Assembly: GCF_000316575.1 (NCBI RefSeq)
Contig: NC_019682.1
Location: forward strand, 62,001 to 126,000
Reading direction: 5' to 3'
Length of the DNA stretch: 64,000 bases
Source: Calothrix sp. PCC 7507
GTDB taxonomy: Bacteria > Cyanobacteriota > Cyanobacteriia > Cyanobacteriales > Nostocaceae
Positions 8,093 through 16,499 of this stretch are shown here, in pieces. A program made the position numbers and the translations under genes. Positions within the stretch are counted from its first letter, which is position 1. Each line of letters begins with the position of its first letter. A model generated the notes under the pieces. That model was not told where the DNA came from. It made no database searches and was given only the letters and a program-made list of their open reading frames with translations.

Positions 8093-8622
8093 TTATGTTT
8101 CTTCAAAAGGATTAAAAACCCCAATTTCTATCCCATCAAAATCTTTCTCATTACGAGTAACTAGAGTATAGTTGTAATATTTTGTTGTAGCGGCAATAAG
8201 AGAATCTAAAGGAGGTAACTTTCGCCCTTTTTTCTCTAATTTTCCTACCAACTCACCCCATAACAATATTACAGATAAATCTAAGGGTAAAATTCTCTCC
8301 TCGAACTGCACAAGTAATTCATTCTCAAACCAATCTTGAATATTCTTTTTTCGCAATGATTCAGGTAGTTTCTCAATTCCCTTTCTAATTTCACCAATAG
8401 TGATTATAGCCTTTCCTAGGCTACTGAAGTACAAATTTATCTGCGTTTATCTGCGTTTATCTGCGTTTAATTATTTTAGACCGTACCTTACTGGAGCGAG
8501 AAACGCTATACACTCAAAAAAGTTCGTTTCGCATCTACACCTTTCAACCACCCAATTACCTTTTGATTTGGCTGGACAGATATCAATTCAGAAATAATAT
8601 TTGTATCTAAAATATAGTTCAT
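8093..8622 (-). pseudogene. VapC-type PIN toxin split by a MITE
   Basis: The minus strand starts MNYILDTNIISELISVQPNQ (ATG at 8620-8622) and reads on to KRTFLSV, where a TATAGC-ended repeat (8405-8510) brings stops. After it the frame resumes ITIGEIRKGIEKLPESL to PLDSLIAATTKYYNYTLVTR and a stop at 8093. Removing 104 bp and leaving one TA rebuilds 141 codons without a break, reading FLSVITIGEIRKG. PIN-domain acidic residues (LDTN, PPLDSLIAA, TRNEKDFDG) are all present in the rebuilt protein. As it stands the gene cannot make full-length toxin. Confidence 0.85.
8405..8510. mobile_element. 106-bp MITE with TA target duplication
   Basis: The inverted ends TATAGCCTTTCCTAGG and TATAGCGTTTCTCGC extend imperfectly for about 28 bp to a shared GTAC. 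Inside are three copies of ATCTGCGTTT. The flanking TA is duplicated. The same end type (TATAGCGGTTCTC) is seen at 11347-11526 and 30440-30550. The TA duplication suggests mobilisation by an IS630/Tc1-type transposase; one such element is at 31353-32676, though its ends differ. Confidence 0.75.
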
Positions 8623-8840
8623 AATTCTAGTTGACGATTGTCAAAGTCTCTTTGACGTTCTAAATCTATATCCACACCAACTAGAGGAGAATTTTGAAAT
8701 AATTCAACTAAATTTTCTGATTCAGTTTTGAGGTATGGCTTTTCTATTTTTTTATTCAAATAATAGATTAATTGTATCTTTTCTTCTCTGCTTAAATTAT
8801 CAATTTCTTTTAGTAACATATTTACGGATGAATTGCTCAT
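8619..8840 (-). CDS. Antitoxin partner of the split vapC
   Basis: A 73-residue protein from the ATG at 8840 containing LLKEIDNLSREEKIQLIYYL and LVELFQNSPLVGVDIDLERQ. The latter matches the C-terminal toxin-binding segment of VapB-like antitoxins. Its stop overlaps the vapC start (ATGA), the standard coupling of these modules. It remains intact although its toxin is interrupted. Confidence 0.7.
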   Translation of the reverse strand: MSNSSVNMLLKEIDNLSREEKIQLIYYLNKKIEKPYLKTESENLVELFQNSPLVGVDIDLERQRDFDNRQLEL

Positions 8841-9043
8841 TTTGATTTTCCTATTCAAAAATTCCAGATTTATTTACTGCTAATTACAGCATTGCTATTT
8901 AAAACAGGACTTAGAGGATGTTTGAAAAGGGTCTTGCTATGTCATGTTTGTTGAATTCCGCATAGCAAAATGAAACATCTGGTGTATGCGAGGTAAGCGA
9001 TCGCACATTAATCAAGATTATCTGGATCTATACCAAGCGATGT

Positions 9044-9712
9044 CTAACGACAAGCCGCTTCGCGTCTACGCAACCTTTCTGCCATCTGTTGAGCGCGTTG
9101 TTCAGTTTGTTGAATCTTCTCGTACGGCGTAGGATAGCGTTTTCCTGATTCATCATACCAATAAAGCCATTCTCTAGTGACACCAGAATAATTCCCGCGA
9201 TCGCAGCCAATTCCTAAGCCAATTTCTGGTAACCAAACCGGATTTCCTGCTTGCAATTCATACTTGTCATTGACTAATTTATGCACTTCTAAACGCGGTT
9301 TGCGGCGACGGCGAGAAGAATAAATTACGTAATAAAGTATACCTAAGTCTGCGTATTCATCTAATTTAGTTGTATATTCTTTCCGGTAAGTTTTAGATAC
9401 CACCTCTAACACTAAACTCGGTACAACTTTTTCTTCCCACAACACATAACTAGGACGCAATTCCTCATCATAAAACCGTTCTACCCCTAAGCTCAAAAAC
9501 CCATCTGGTACAATCGCTGGTTGATCGGGGTGATAATAAATGCCCATATCTATGCTAAAGAACCAGTCCATGCGTTCCGCCCAAAGTATAAGCAATATTG
9601 CCTTCAGCAAGCCTGGTATTAATTCTTGCAGTTCATTATCCACAGGCGTTTCGTCTGAGTCGGGTAGTTCTTCGGCGCTTGGCAAGTACCTCGGCAGATT
9701 GTACTCTAACAT
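9044..9712 (-). CDS. Uma2-family endonuclease (DUF820)
   Basis: 222 residues of the cyanobacterium-rich Uma2 family, which has a PD-(D/E)XK nuclease-like fold. Visible signatures are PAIVPDGFLSLGVERF, VPSLVLEVVSKTYRKEY and LDEYADLGILYYVIY, which supply the expected D, E-x-V and K positions. The biological role of this family is not established. The C-terminus (AERLRRREAACR) runs into a dispersed repeat, so the original end may have been replaced. The start used is the first in-frame start codon ahead of EYNLPRYLPSAEELP. Confidence 0.8.
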   Translation of the reverse strand: MLEYNLPRYLPSAEELPDSDETPVDNELQELIPGLLKAILLILWAERMDWFFSIDMGIYYHPDQPAIVPDGFLSLGVERFYDEELRPSYVLWEEKVVPSLVLEVVSKTYRKEYTTKLDEYADLGILYYVIYSSRRRRKPRLEVHKLVNDKYELQAGNPVWLPEIGLGIGCDRGNYSGVTREWLYWYDESGKRYPTPYEKIQQTEQRAQQMAERLRRREAACR

Positions 9713-9787
9713 GGCTGGTTTCCCTAAAACTCACCAAAATTATAGCGGTTAATTTTGATTATTACTTAGCAATGGATAGGTACTAGA

Positions 9788-9918
9788 GCGATGCCTTCTC
9801 TTTCAGAGACGCTACCGCGAACGGCAAGGCTTTGCCAACGCACAGGTAACAAGTAAAATTTACCAACAACACAGGACTATTCATCCTGATGATTACTCTC
9901 TTGCTGGATTCTTTGAGC
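9788..9918. repeat. Dispersed repeat with inserted small repeat
   Basis: Third copy of the repeat at 5337 and 6853, carrying the GAGACGCTACCGCGAACGGC insertion before CGCACAGGTAA. The sequence around it is a larger duplication of the DUF6887-like gene end. Confidence 0.55.
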
Positions 9919-10124
9919 CTTAGCGGAGCTTAACGTTCGCGTAGCGTCTCGTTGGCGCAGCCTCTTGTAGAGAAGAGAAGTTATCGCTTCGGAGGCTATG
10001 CGAATATTTTCCTCTATTGGCGTTCCATCTGCTGTAACAAATGGAGGCATAGTTTTCCATTTCAAACTGGGATAATGAAACAGCGATCGCATAGCTTCAA
10101 TATCATCCCGGTGTTCTAATACAT
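9877..10124 (-). pseudogene. DUF6887-like gene copy 3, 5' truncated with a 42-bp in-frame insertion
   Basis: Matches copy 2 (5370-5621) from VLEHRDD to the stop but lacks the first 15 or so codons and the usual start. At 9936-9977 it contains 42 bp (TTCGCGTAGCGTCTCG...) absent from copy 2. This adds 14 codons in frame between EAITSL and LSSAKAQ. The flanks TTAACG and AAGTTATCGC are identical in the two copies. The preceding DUF6888-like partner is missing. Confidence 0.75.
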
Positions 10125-10199
10125 CTAGCTAGATACAAAAAAATTCACCTAAACTAAAATTAAGACGGTTTAACCAAGGCATGGTTAGGGAATGGAACA

Positions 10200-10421
10200 A
10201 TGGCAACAGAAACAATTACCCTGCAAATTCCAGAAATAATCTATCAACGTTTAGTCAACACTGCCCGCGCGCAACGTCGCCCCATTGAAGAGATAATAGT
10301 TCATGCTTTGCAGGTAGGTAGTCCTCCAGAATGGGATGCGGCGCTCTACTTAGTAACAGCGATGTCTAAGACGGGATGCGCCAACGCTATCTTACCCACA
10401 GCTCGCTCAGTTTCGCTATAA
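10200..10421 (+). pseudogene. N-terminal part of a small helix-rich antitoxin-like protein
   Basis: The first 50 or so residues (TITLQIPEIIYQRLVNTARA, RRPIEEIIVHALQVGSPPEW) look like the start of a cyanobacterial antitoxin-like or ribbon-helix-helix protein. From about 10345 the frame runs into a dispersed repeat and into the reverse strand of the oxidoreductase gene, so the C-terminus is not native. Probably truncated. Confidence 0.55.
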
Positions 10422-11311
10422 GCATGAGCCGCAGCTAGTTCTTGTAAGGGAAATGTGCGATCGATCACAACTCGAATTTTGCCCGCCTCAATTAAATCTT
10501 TTAAATAAACCAAGTCTCTAGTATTTGGCTTCTCCAAGATAAATTTGACTTTTTGACCAGGAAGAAAAGCAGTTAAAACACTTTGTACCAAGCTTTCGGG
10601 GCTGGGTAAGGTGGTGATGTAAATTCCGTTAGGTTTGAGAACTTTTTTAACTTCAGAAGGCGATCGCTTCGCCACCACATCAAAAATAATGTCATACTTT
10701 ACTGGCTCTTGGGTGAAATCTTGTTGTGTATAGTCAATTAAGCGATCGCTTCCCAACGATTTCACAAATTCCAGATTTTTCGTGCTGGTAACTCCCGTCA
10801 CCACCGCCCCTAAAGCCTTAGCGATTTGCACCGCAAAAATGCCTACACCGCCAGCCGCACCATTAATTAACACAGTTTGTCCTGATTGGATATTACCTTG
10901 GTCGCGCAGCGCTTGCAGAGCCGTTAAAGCGGCTAAGGGTACAACAGCAGCCTGTTCATCAGTCAAGTTTATCGGTTTGAGAGCCGCCAAATTTTCGGGA
11001 ATAGCGGCAAATTCTGCATAAGCGCCCCCAGGAAAGCTAGTACTACCATAAATTGAGTCTCCTGGTTTGAACCGCGTCACACCAACGCCAACCTCTACTA
11101 CCTCTCCCGCTAAATCGAAGCCCAAAATCATCGGAAATCGATTACCTGTGATTATTTGCAACATACCCTTGCGGATTTTCCAATCAATAGGATTCACACT
11201 ACTAGCATGAACTTTGACCAGTAATTGCATGGGCTTAATTGTTGGTTGCTCCACATCTTCATATTGCAATACTTCGGCGGTTCCATATTGACGAATAACG
11301 ACAGCTTTCAT
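10346..11311 (-). CDS. NADPH-dependent quinone oxidoreductase-like protein
   Basis: 321 residues of the zinc-independent medium-chain dehydrogenase/reductase superfamily, likely reducing quinones or enones with NADPH. The ATG at 11311 begins MKAVVIRQYGTAEVLQYEDV. Visible are ASSVNPIDWKIRKG, the GroES-like barrel end GFDLAGEVVEVG, and the nucleotide-binding INGAAGGVGIFAVQIAKALG. No zinc-ligand cysteine cluster is present. The last residues (ALAHPVLDIAVTK) are encoded by a dispersed repeat, so the natural C-terminus was probably altered by its insertion. Confidence 0.85.
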   Translation of the reverse strand: MKAVVIRQYGTAEVLQYEDVEQPTIKPMQLLVKVHASSVNPIDWKIRKGMLQIITGNRFPMILGFDLAGEVVEVGVGVTRFKPGDSIYGSTSFPGGAYAEFAAIPENLAALKPINLTDEQAAVVPLAALTALQALRDQGNIQSGQTVLINGAAGGVGIFAVQIAKALGAVVTGVTSTKNLEFVKSLGSDRLIDYTQQDFTQEPVKYDIIFDVVAKRSPSEVKKVLKPNGIYITTLPSPESLVQSVLTAFLPGQKVKFILEKPNTRDLVYLKDLIEAGKIRVVIDRTFPLQELAAAHAYSETERAVGKIALAHPVLDIAVTK

Positions 11312-11346
11312 ATTATTCCTCCTGCTACCCTGCATTTTTGACTTGA

Positions 11347-11526
11347 TATAGCGGTTCTCAGTCTGTTGCAATACGCCCTGGATTGGGTGATCAGAATTCA
11401 GAATTCAGGAGAGTTTCAACCTTCTCCTATCGGAGACGCTGCGCGAACGGCTGCGCTCAGGGTTAAATATTCTGGCTCCTGACTCCTTTGCGGAAAGTGT
11501 ATTTCATTCATCTGAGAATTGCTATA
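11347..11526. mobile_element. 180-bp MITE with TATAGC ends
   Basis: The left end TATAGCGGTTCTCAGTC and the reverse complement of the right end TATAGCAATTCTCAGATG form imperfect inverted repeats of about 28 bp. Inside is the small repeat GAGACGCTGCGCGAACGGC. It sits 36 bases upstream of the oxidoreductase start and could influence its promoter. Confidence 0.65.
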
Positions 11527-12408
11527 AAGTAAGTTTGTTTGTGATTGATAAATTTAGTGTAGCGACAACATCAGATTTTTTCCTTGCAGTAATGATTGTG
11601 TGATTCAGCATAAATTTTATACGCAGTTAATAGGCATATATTTGACCACATAACTGTACACAATTTGACCTCGAAAATGTTGCTGGCGGCTTTAAAAATT
11701 TTGCACCTATTTTTACGAAAAGTTGCAATTTTAGCTGAATAGCAGAGAGTTTATATAAGATTAGATTGCCTGCTCTTCGGAAAATAAATGATAAATAAAA
11801 TCAATTGTGGAGTAGAATTTCTGAGGGAACTTTATGGGAAAACGCCAGCAATGCCTAGACACTCCGCATCTCACCTGACCAAGATGACCCTAGCGCAAGG
11901 TTAAAGCAGAAATACTCTGTACAAAACTGCTTTTACCTTCTATCAATAACGGTTCTCTTGCATAAGCAAAAATACCTTGTAAGTCACCCAAAACCAGAAA
12001 AATCCTTGTCTATACATTGCATTTAGACGATTGCCCAACAAAGTTTAAGAAAGACGCAATAAAAATTAAATATTTTGCCATCAAATTTATCAGCTTTACT
12101 TCGTCTCCCTCAAAAGTTTGTTTGACCCATCCAGTAAGACTTTGAAGATAATTTAATGTCGTCTCCATGACAAAAATTAAAAAAATATGAATTACATTTT
12201 TCCTTGAAAAAAAATGATATGTTGGATACAGAATTGAATTTCGCACGTATCTGGAGTCAAGCAACGTAGCTTACTCCAGTTTTTCCCCCTTAAATCCCTA
12301 ACTAACCATCACTTTAAGTTAGATTTAGGGAGGTTTTGAGTACAATTTGGCATATCTTAAAACTAGCTTCTATCGCACTCTAACCTTTGCTAGCATTCAG
12401 TTTTAGCT
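11527..12408. other. Long spacer upstream of nifB
   Basis: No convincing gene. A minus-strand frame from ATG 12168 to 12010 would give 52 residues (METTLNYLQSLTGWVKQTFE...) with one possible membrane segment; support is weak. 12334-12341 has a further TTGAGTACAA box resembling those of the adjacent nifB module. Confidence 0.4.
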
Positions 12409-12562
12409 GAGTACAAACACATCCTGTACCCCTCTTCAAAAATACTCGTACCCCGACCAAAAAATACTAGCACCCCTACCCAAAAAAATTATTTCTATAC
12501 TTTGAAAGCCCCATGTGTCAGGGTTTCAAGTTTTGAGTACAAGCTTAATAAATCCAATAAAT
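12409..12562 (+). promoter_or_regulatory. Upstream regulatory module of nifB, shared with nifP
   Basis: GAGTACAAACAC (12409), ATACTCGTACCCC, TACTAGCACCCCTACC (12465-12480), TTTTGAGTACAAGCTTAAT (from 12531) and AATCCAATAAAT (12551-12562). The same series is found inverted at 614-761 upstream of nifP. It ends about 380 nt before the nifB start, leaving a long leader. CnfR/PatB control of nifB is known in cyanobacteria; the binding site here is inferred. Confidence 0.6.
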
Positions 12563-12944
12563 TCTATCCTCGATGGACCCAATGCCCACCTGAGAAACGG
12601 CTGATATAAATCTTATATCGCCAATCACCTAACGCTCCGATAAAAACGGCAGCGAAAAGTGAGTGGAGGGATGAGATAGCACCATGCCTTTGTGAATAGA
12701 AGTCGCGGCTGTATACAAAAACTCTACCCACGACCCAAGCGTTGACACACACCAGCCGAAAATCAAGGATTGTCAGCCTGCTCTACTCTGTAATTAACCG
12801 TCCTCTTGGCGTTTATATTACGGCAAGAGAGTAGACTCCTACAGGCAGCATAAGTATCAGACGCGGCTTCAATTCCTAGGCATCAAGAGTAGCGACGACA
12901 TCTCTCACAGTGGCATCCAGTCCACCGACATTTTGCGAAATTCA
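12563..12944 (+). promoter_or_regulatory. nifB leader region
   Basis: About 380 nt without a supported gene. It probably holds the transcription start and a long 5' leader. TTGGCGTTTATATTACGGCA at 12807-12826 is a feature whose role I cannot assign. A short reverse-strand frame at 12564-12752 looks like chance. Confidence 0.4.
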
Positions 12945-14390
12945 ATGACACTACCTGCTACAGGACTCCTCTCCTCCAACCATCAGGAACCGACAACTAC
13001 CCAAGCAAAATCAGGTGGTTGCGGATGCGACAGCAGCGCCACCGTGGAAATGGACGAGAAACTCAAAGAACGCATTGCCAAGCATCCCTGCTACAGCGAA
13101 GACGCACACCACCATTACGCGAGAATGCACGTTGCAGTTGCCCCAGCTTGCAACATTCAATGCAACTATTGCAACCGTAAATTTGACTGTGCCAACGAAA
13201 GCCGCCCTGGAGTAGTTAGTGAATTGCTCACCCCAGAGGAAGCAGCACATAAAGTGTTGGTGATTGCAGGTAAGATTCCCCAAATGACCGTTTTAGGAGT
13301 TGCGGGGCCTGGTGATCCACTGGCGAATCCTGAAAAGACTTTCCGCACCTTTGAGTTGATTGCAGATAAAGCACCAGATATTAAGCTTTGCTTATCAACC
13401 AACGGTTTGATGCTGACCGAATATGTCGATCGCATCAAACAATTGAATATAGATCACGTAACTATTACACTTAACACCATAGACCCAGAAATTGGCGCAC
13501 AGATTTATTCTTGGGTTCACTACAAGCGTAAGCGCTACAGAGGCGTTGAAGGGGCGAAAATTCTGCTCGAAAAGCAGATGGAAGGATTGCAAGCCCTCAA
13601 AGAAGCTGACATCTTATGCAAAGTCAACTCCGTGATGATTCCTGGAATTAATGACCAGCATTTGGTGGAAGTGAATAAATTCATTCGTGAGAATGGCGCA
13701 TTCCTGCACAACATCATGCCGTTGATTTCTGCACCAGAACATGGTACTCACTTCGGCTTAACCGGTCAGCGTGGCCCCACAACCAAAGAACTCAAAGAAG
13801 TTCAAGATAACTGCGCCGGCAACATGAAAATGATGCGCCACTGTCGTCAATGTCGAGCAGATGCGGTAGGATTATTAGGAGAAGACCGTAGCCAAGAATT
13901 CACCAAAGATAAATTCTTGGAAATGTCCCCCGAATATAACCTAGAACAACGCGCCACAGTTCACGAAGGTATTGAGAAGTTTAAAGAAGAACTGAAAGTA
14001 GCCAAAGAAAAAGCACAAACTAAGAAGTTTGTCAACAGTCCGAAGATTTTAGTTGCAGTTGCAACTAAAGGCAGTGGATTAGTTAACCAACACTTCGGTC
14101 ATGCGAAAGAATTCCAGATTTATGAAGTGGAAGGTAACGAAGTTCGCTTTGTCAGTCACCGCAAGATTGACCACTATTGCCAAGGTGGATTTGGAGAGGA
14201 AGCCACTCTAGAATATATTATTAAAGCGATCGCAGATTGCAAAGCGGTTTTAGTCTCCAAAATTGGGAACTGTCCCAAAGAAGAATTGCACAAAGCTGGC
14301 ATCCAGACTGTTGAAACATACGACGTGATTGAGAAAGCTGCTCTAGAGTTTTACGAGCAATATGTCAAGGAATTAGGGATTGGGGAATAG
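12945..14390 (+). CDS. nifB: Nitrogenase cofactor biosynthesis protein NifB
   Basis: Radical-SAM enzyme that builds NifB-co, the Fe-S-C core of the nitrogenase cofactor. From the ATG at 12945 it has 481 residues ([12 protein letters not shown]; a TTG 12 nt upstream is less likely). The radical SAM triad is in [14 protein letters not shown], with [15 protein letters not shown] and STNGLML following. C-terminal cysteines occur in [13 protein letters not shown] NifX/NafY-like domain (from about residue 365, [20 protein letters not shown]) completes the standard two-domain form. First gene of the nifB-fdxN-nifS-nifU operon. Its final codons and stop lie inside a heptad repeat (GGGATTGGGGAATAG). 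Confidence 0.97.
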   Translation: MTLPATGLLSSNHQEPTTTQAKSGGCGCDSSATVEMDEKLKERIAKHPCYSEDAHHHYARMHVAVAPACNIQCNYCNRKFDCANESRPGVVSELLTPEEAAHKVLVIAGKIPQMTVLGVAGPGDPLANPEKTFRTFELIADKAPDIKLCLSTNGLMLTEYVDRIKQLNIDHVTITLNTIDPEIGAQIYSWVHYKRKRYRGVEGAKILLEKQMEGLQALKEADILCKVNSVMIPGINDQHLVEVNKFIRENGAFLHNIMPLISAPEHGTHFGLTGQRGPTTKELKEVQDNCAGNMKMMRHCRQCRADAVGLLGEDRSQEFTKDKFLEMSPEYNLEQRATVHEGIEKFKEELKVAKEKAQTKKFVNSPKILVAVATKGSGLVNQHFGHAKEFQIYEVEGNEVRFVSHRKIDHYCQGGFGEEATLEYIIKAIADCKAVLVSKIGNCPKEELHKAGIQTVETYDVIEKAALEFYEQYVKELGIGE

Positions 14391-14525
14391 GGATTGGGGA
14401 TTGGGGAATAGGGACTGGGGATTGGGGAATAGGGATTAGGGAAGAATTTTCCCGTACTCAATACCCAATACCCAATACTCAGTACCCAATACCTAGTACC
14501 CAGCACCCAGTACCCAGTACCCAAA
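14373..14525. repeat. Heptad repeats forming inverted arms, nifB-fdxN spacer
   Basis: A purine-rich arm of GGGATTG/GGGAATA heptamers (14373-14441) is followed by a pyrimidine-rich arm of ACCCAAT/ACCCAGT heptamers (14454-14522). The arms pair at six of seven bases per unit and could fold into a long hairpin in the mRNA. Heptad direct repeats in this operon are known from Anabaena 7120. Confidence 0.8.
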
Positions 14526-14538
14526 TAGGAGAATAGTC

Positions 14539-14889
14539 ATGGCTTACAAAATTACTAGCCGATGTATTTCCTGCGATCTATGTCTGTCTGTCTGTCCCAC
14601 TGATGCAATTAAGATAATTGATGGTAATCGCTGGATTGACCCCAGCCTTTGCACAAACTGCGTTGGTAGTATTCATACAGTACCTCAATGCAAAGCTGGT
14701 TGCCCCACTTGTGATGGTTGCGTCAAACAGCCTAGTGATTATTGGGAAGGCTGGTTTGCTAATTACAACCGTTCCTTAGCAAAGTTGACAAACAAAGAAG
14801 ATTATTGGGAGCGGTGGTTTGATTGTTATTCGCAGAAATTCTCTGAGCAGTTGCAAAAACGTCAGCCCGAAATCATGGGTGCAAGATGA
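14539..14889 (+). CDS. fdxN: Bacterial-type ferredoxin FdxN
   Basis: A 116-residue 2[4Fe-4S] ferredoxin of the nif operon. Cluster ligands are CISCDLCLSVCPTDAI and CTNCVGSIHTVPQCKAGCPTC, the second with the longer loop typical of nif ferredoxins. A C-terminal extension (about 50 residues with paired YW/WF motifs) follows. The gene is whole here: there is no fdxN excision element, unlike Anabaena 7120. An AGGAG lies 7 nt before the ATG. Confidence 0.95.
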   Translation: MAYKITSRCISCDLCLSVCPTDAIKIIDGNRWIDPSLCTNCVGSIHTVPQCKAGCPTCDGCVKQPSDYWEGWFANYNRSLAKLTNKEDYWERWFDCYSQKFSEQLQKRQPEIMGAR

Positions 14890-15120
14890 AGTATGAAGTC
14901 TGAAGGATGAAGTCTGAAGTCTGAAGTATGAAACTCCGAGCTTTGAACTGGAAACTTTGAGTTCAGAACAGGAAACTTCACACTTTCAACTTGGAACTTC
15001 GAGCTTTGAACTAGAAACTTCGAGTTCAGAACAGGAAACTTCACACTTTTAACTTGGAACTTCGAGCTTTGAACTGGAAACTTCGAGTTCAGAACAGGAA
15101 ACTTTACCCTTCACTCTTCA
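14884..15120. repeat. 63-bp tandem repeats in fdxN-nifS spacer
   Basis: The unit beginning GAGCTTTGAACT starts at 14938, 15001 and 15064: exact 63-bp spacing, nearly three copies with few differences. Ahead of it are heptads of the GAAGTCT/GAAGTAT type. Internal sub-repeats (GAACTGGAAACTT, GAACAGGAAACTT) suggest growth from a shorter unit. Confidence 0.85.
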
Positions 15121-15146
15121 CACTTCATAACTTTAGATTAGAAACA

Positions 15147-16355
15147 ATGCAAAATAACTGCATATATCTCGATAATAATGCCACCACTAAGGTAGATCCA
15201 GAAATTGCAGCGGTGATGCTGCCTTACTTGACAGAATATTATGGCAATCCCTCAAGTATGCACACCTTCGGTGGACAACTCGGCAAAGACGTTAAATTAG
15301 CCAGAGCAAATATTGCAGCCCTTTTGGGTGCGGATGAATCGGAAATTGTGTTTACCAGTTGTGGGACTGAGGGAGATAACGCCGCGATTCGGGCTGCACT
15401 GTTAGCGCAACCAGAGAAGCGACATATTATCACTACTCAAGTTGAACACCCTGCAGTTCTGAATGTCTGCAAACAATTAGAAACCCAAGGATATACTGTT
15501 ACTTATCTGTCGGTGAATAGTCAGGGACAATTGGATCTAGATGAACTAGAAGCCTCGCTGACAGGTAACACCGCCCTGGTGACAGTGATGTACGCCAACA
15601 ACGAAACTGGTGTGATTTTCCCAATTGAGCAAATTGGGTTGCGAGTAAAAGAGCATGGCGCTCTATTTCACGTCGATGCAGTGCAAGCAGTCGGCAAGAT
15701 TCCGCTGAACATGAAGACTAGCACTGTGGATATGTTGACGATATCTGGTCATAAAATCCATGCACCCAAGGGAATTGGGGCTTTATATATACGTCGTGGT
15801 GTGAGATTCCGTCCTTTCTTAATTGGCGGACACCAAGAACGCGGACGGCGGGCGGGAACAGAGAATGTTCCGGGAATTATTGCTTTAGGCAAAGCTGCCG
15901 AACTGGAGATGTTACACTTAGAAGAGGCGACCAAAAGAGAAGCAAGATTGCGCGATCGCCTAGAAAAAACCTTACTCGCTACGATTCCCGACTGTGAAGT
16001 TAATGGTGATCCTACGCAGAGATTGCCAAACACCACCAACATTGGTTTTAAGTATATCGAAGGTGAAGCTATCTTACTTTCTTTAAACAAATACGGTATC
16101 TGTGCCTCATCTGGTTCCGCTTGTACCTCTGGCTCCTTGGAACCTTCCCACGTTTTGCGATCGATGGGCTTACCCTACACCACCTTACACGGTTCCATCC
16201 GCTTTAGCCTGAGTCGCTACACCACAGACGCCGAAATCGATCAAGTTATCGCAGTTATGCCAGAGATTGTAGAACGTCTCCGCGCCCTCTCACCCTTCAA
16301 AAATGATGACGCAGGCTGGCTACAACAACAAGCTCAAACATTGACGCATCACTAA
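15147..16355 (+). CDS. nifS: Cysteine desulfurase NifS
   Basis: PLP enzyme that frees sulfur from cysteine and hands it to NifU for Fe-S clusters. The ATG at 15147 gives 402 residues and the usual N-terminus CIYLDNNATTKVDPEIAAVM; a longer in-frame extension to 15054 is encoded by the 63-bp repeat and is unlikely to be translated. The PLP lysine is in ISGHKIHAPKGIGALY, and the active cysteine is in SSGSACTSGSLEPSHVL. Further motifs: TSCGTEGDNAAIRAAL, HVDAVQAVGKIP. Downstream of fdxN and upstream of nifU in the same operon. Confidence 0.97.
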   Translation: MQNNCIYLDNNATTKVDPEIAAVMLPYLTEYYGNPSSMHTFGGQLGKDVKLARANIAALLGADESEIVFTSCGTEGDNAAIRAALLAQPEKRHIITTQVEHPAVLNVCKQLETQGYTVTYLSVNSQGQLDLDELEASLTGNTALVTVMYANNETGVIFPIEQIGLRVKEHGALFHVDAVQAVGKIPLNMKTSTVDMLTISGHKIHAPKGIGALYIRRGVRFRPFLIGGHQERGRRAGTENVPGIIALGKAAELEMLHLEEATKREARLRDRLEKTLLATIPDCEVNGDPTQRLPNTTNIGFKYIEGEAILLSLNKYGICASSGSACTSGSLEPSHVLRSMGLPYTTLHGSIRFSLSRYTTDAEIDQVIAVMPEIVERLRALSPFKNDDAGWLQQQAQTLTHH

Positions 16356-16497
16356 TAGGGAATGGGGAATAGGGAATGGGGAATAGGGAATGGGGAATAG
16401 GTAATAGGAAAGATTTTACCGAATACCCAATCCAAAATCCAAAATCCAAAATCTAAATACCCCAATCTAAAATCCAAAATCTAAAATCTAAAATCGA
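16356..16497. repeat. Heptad repeats, nifS-nifU spacer
   Basis: GGGAATGGGGAATA units follow the nifS stop directly. Then comes a second set of AAAATCC/AAAATCT heptamers running to 3 bases before the nifU start. Two different heptad families lie back to back. Confidence 0.8.
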
Positions 16498-16499
16498 CC

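Noticed and set aside
12010-12264. 84-codon reverse ORF upstream of nifB
   Set aside because: No similarity to a known family and AT-rich; only the inner 52-codon part looks remotely possible, so it is noted in the spacer entry but not called.
13011-13592. Overlapping reverse ORFs inside nifB
   Set aside because: Antisense shadows of a strongly conserved gene.
14373-15120. CRISPR-like appearance of repeats in the nifB-nifS region
   Set aside because: Units are 7 or 63 bp, contiguous, with no unique spacers and no cas genes; they are tandem repeats.
15054-15146. N-terminal extension of NifS from 15054
   Set aside because: Encoded by the 63-bp repeat; the ATG at 15147 gives the standard NifS N-terminus.
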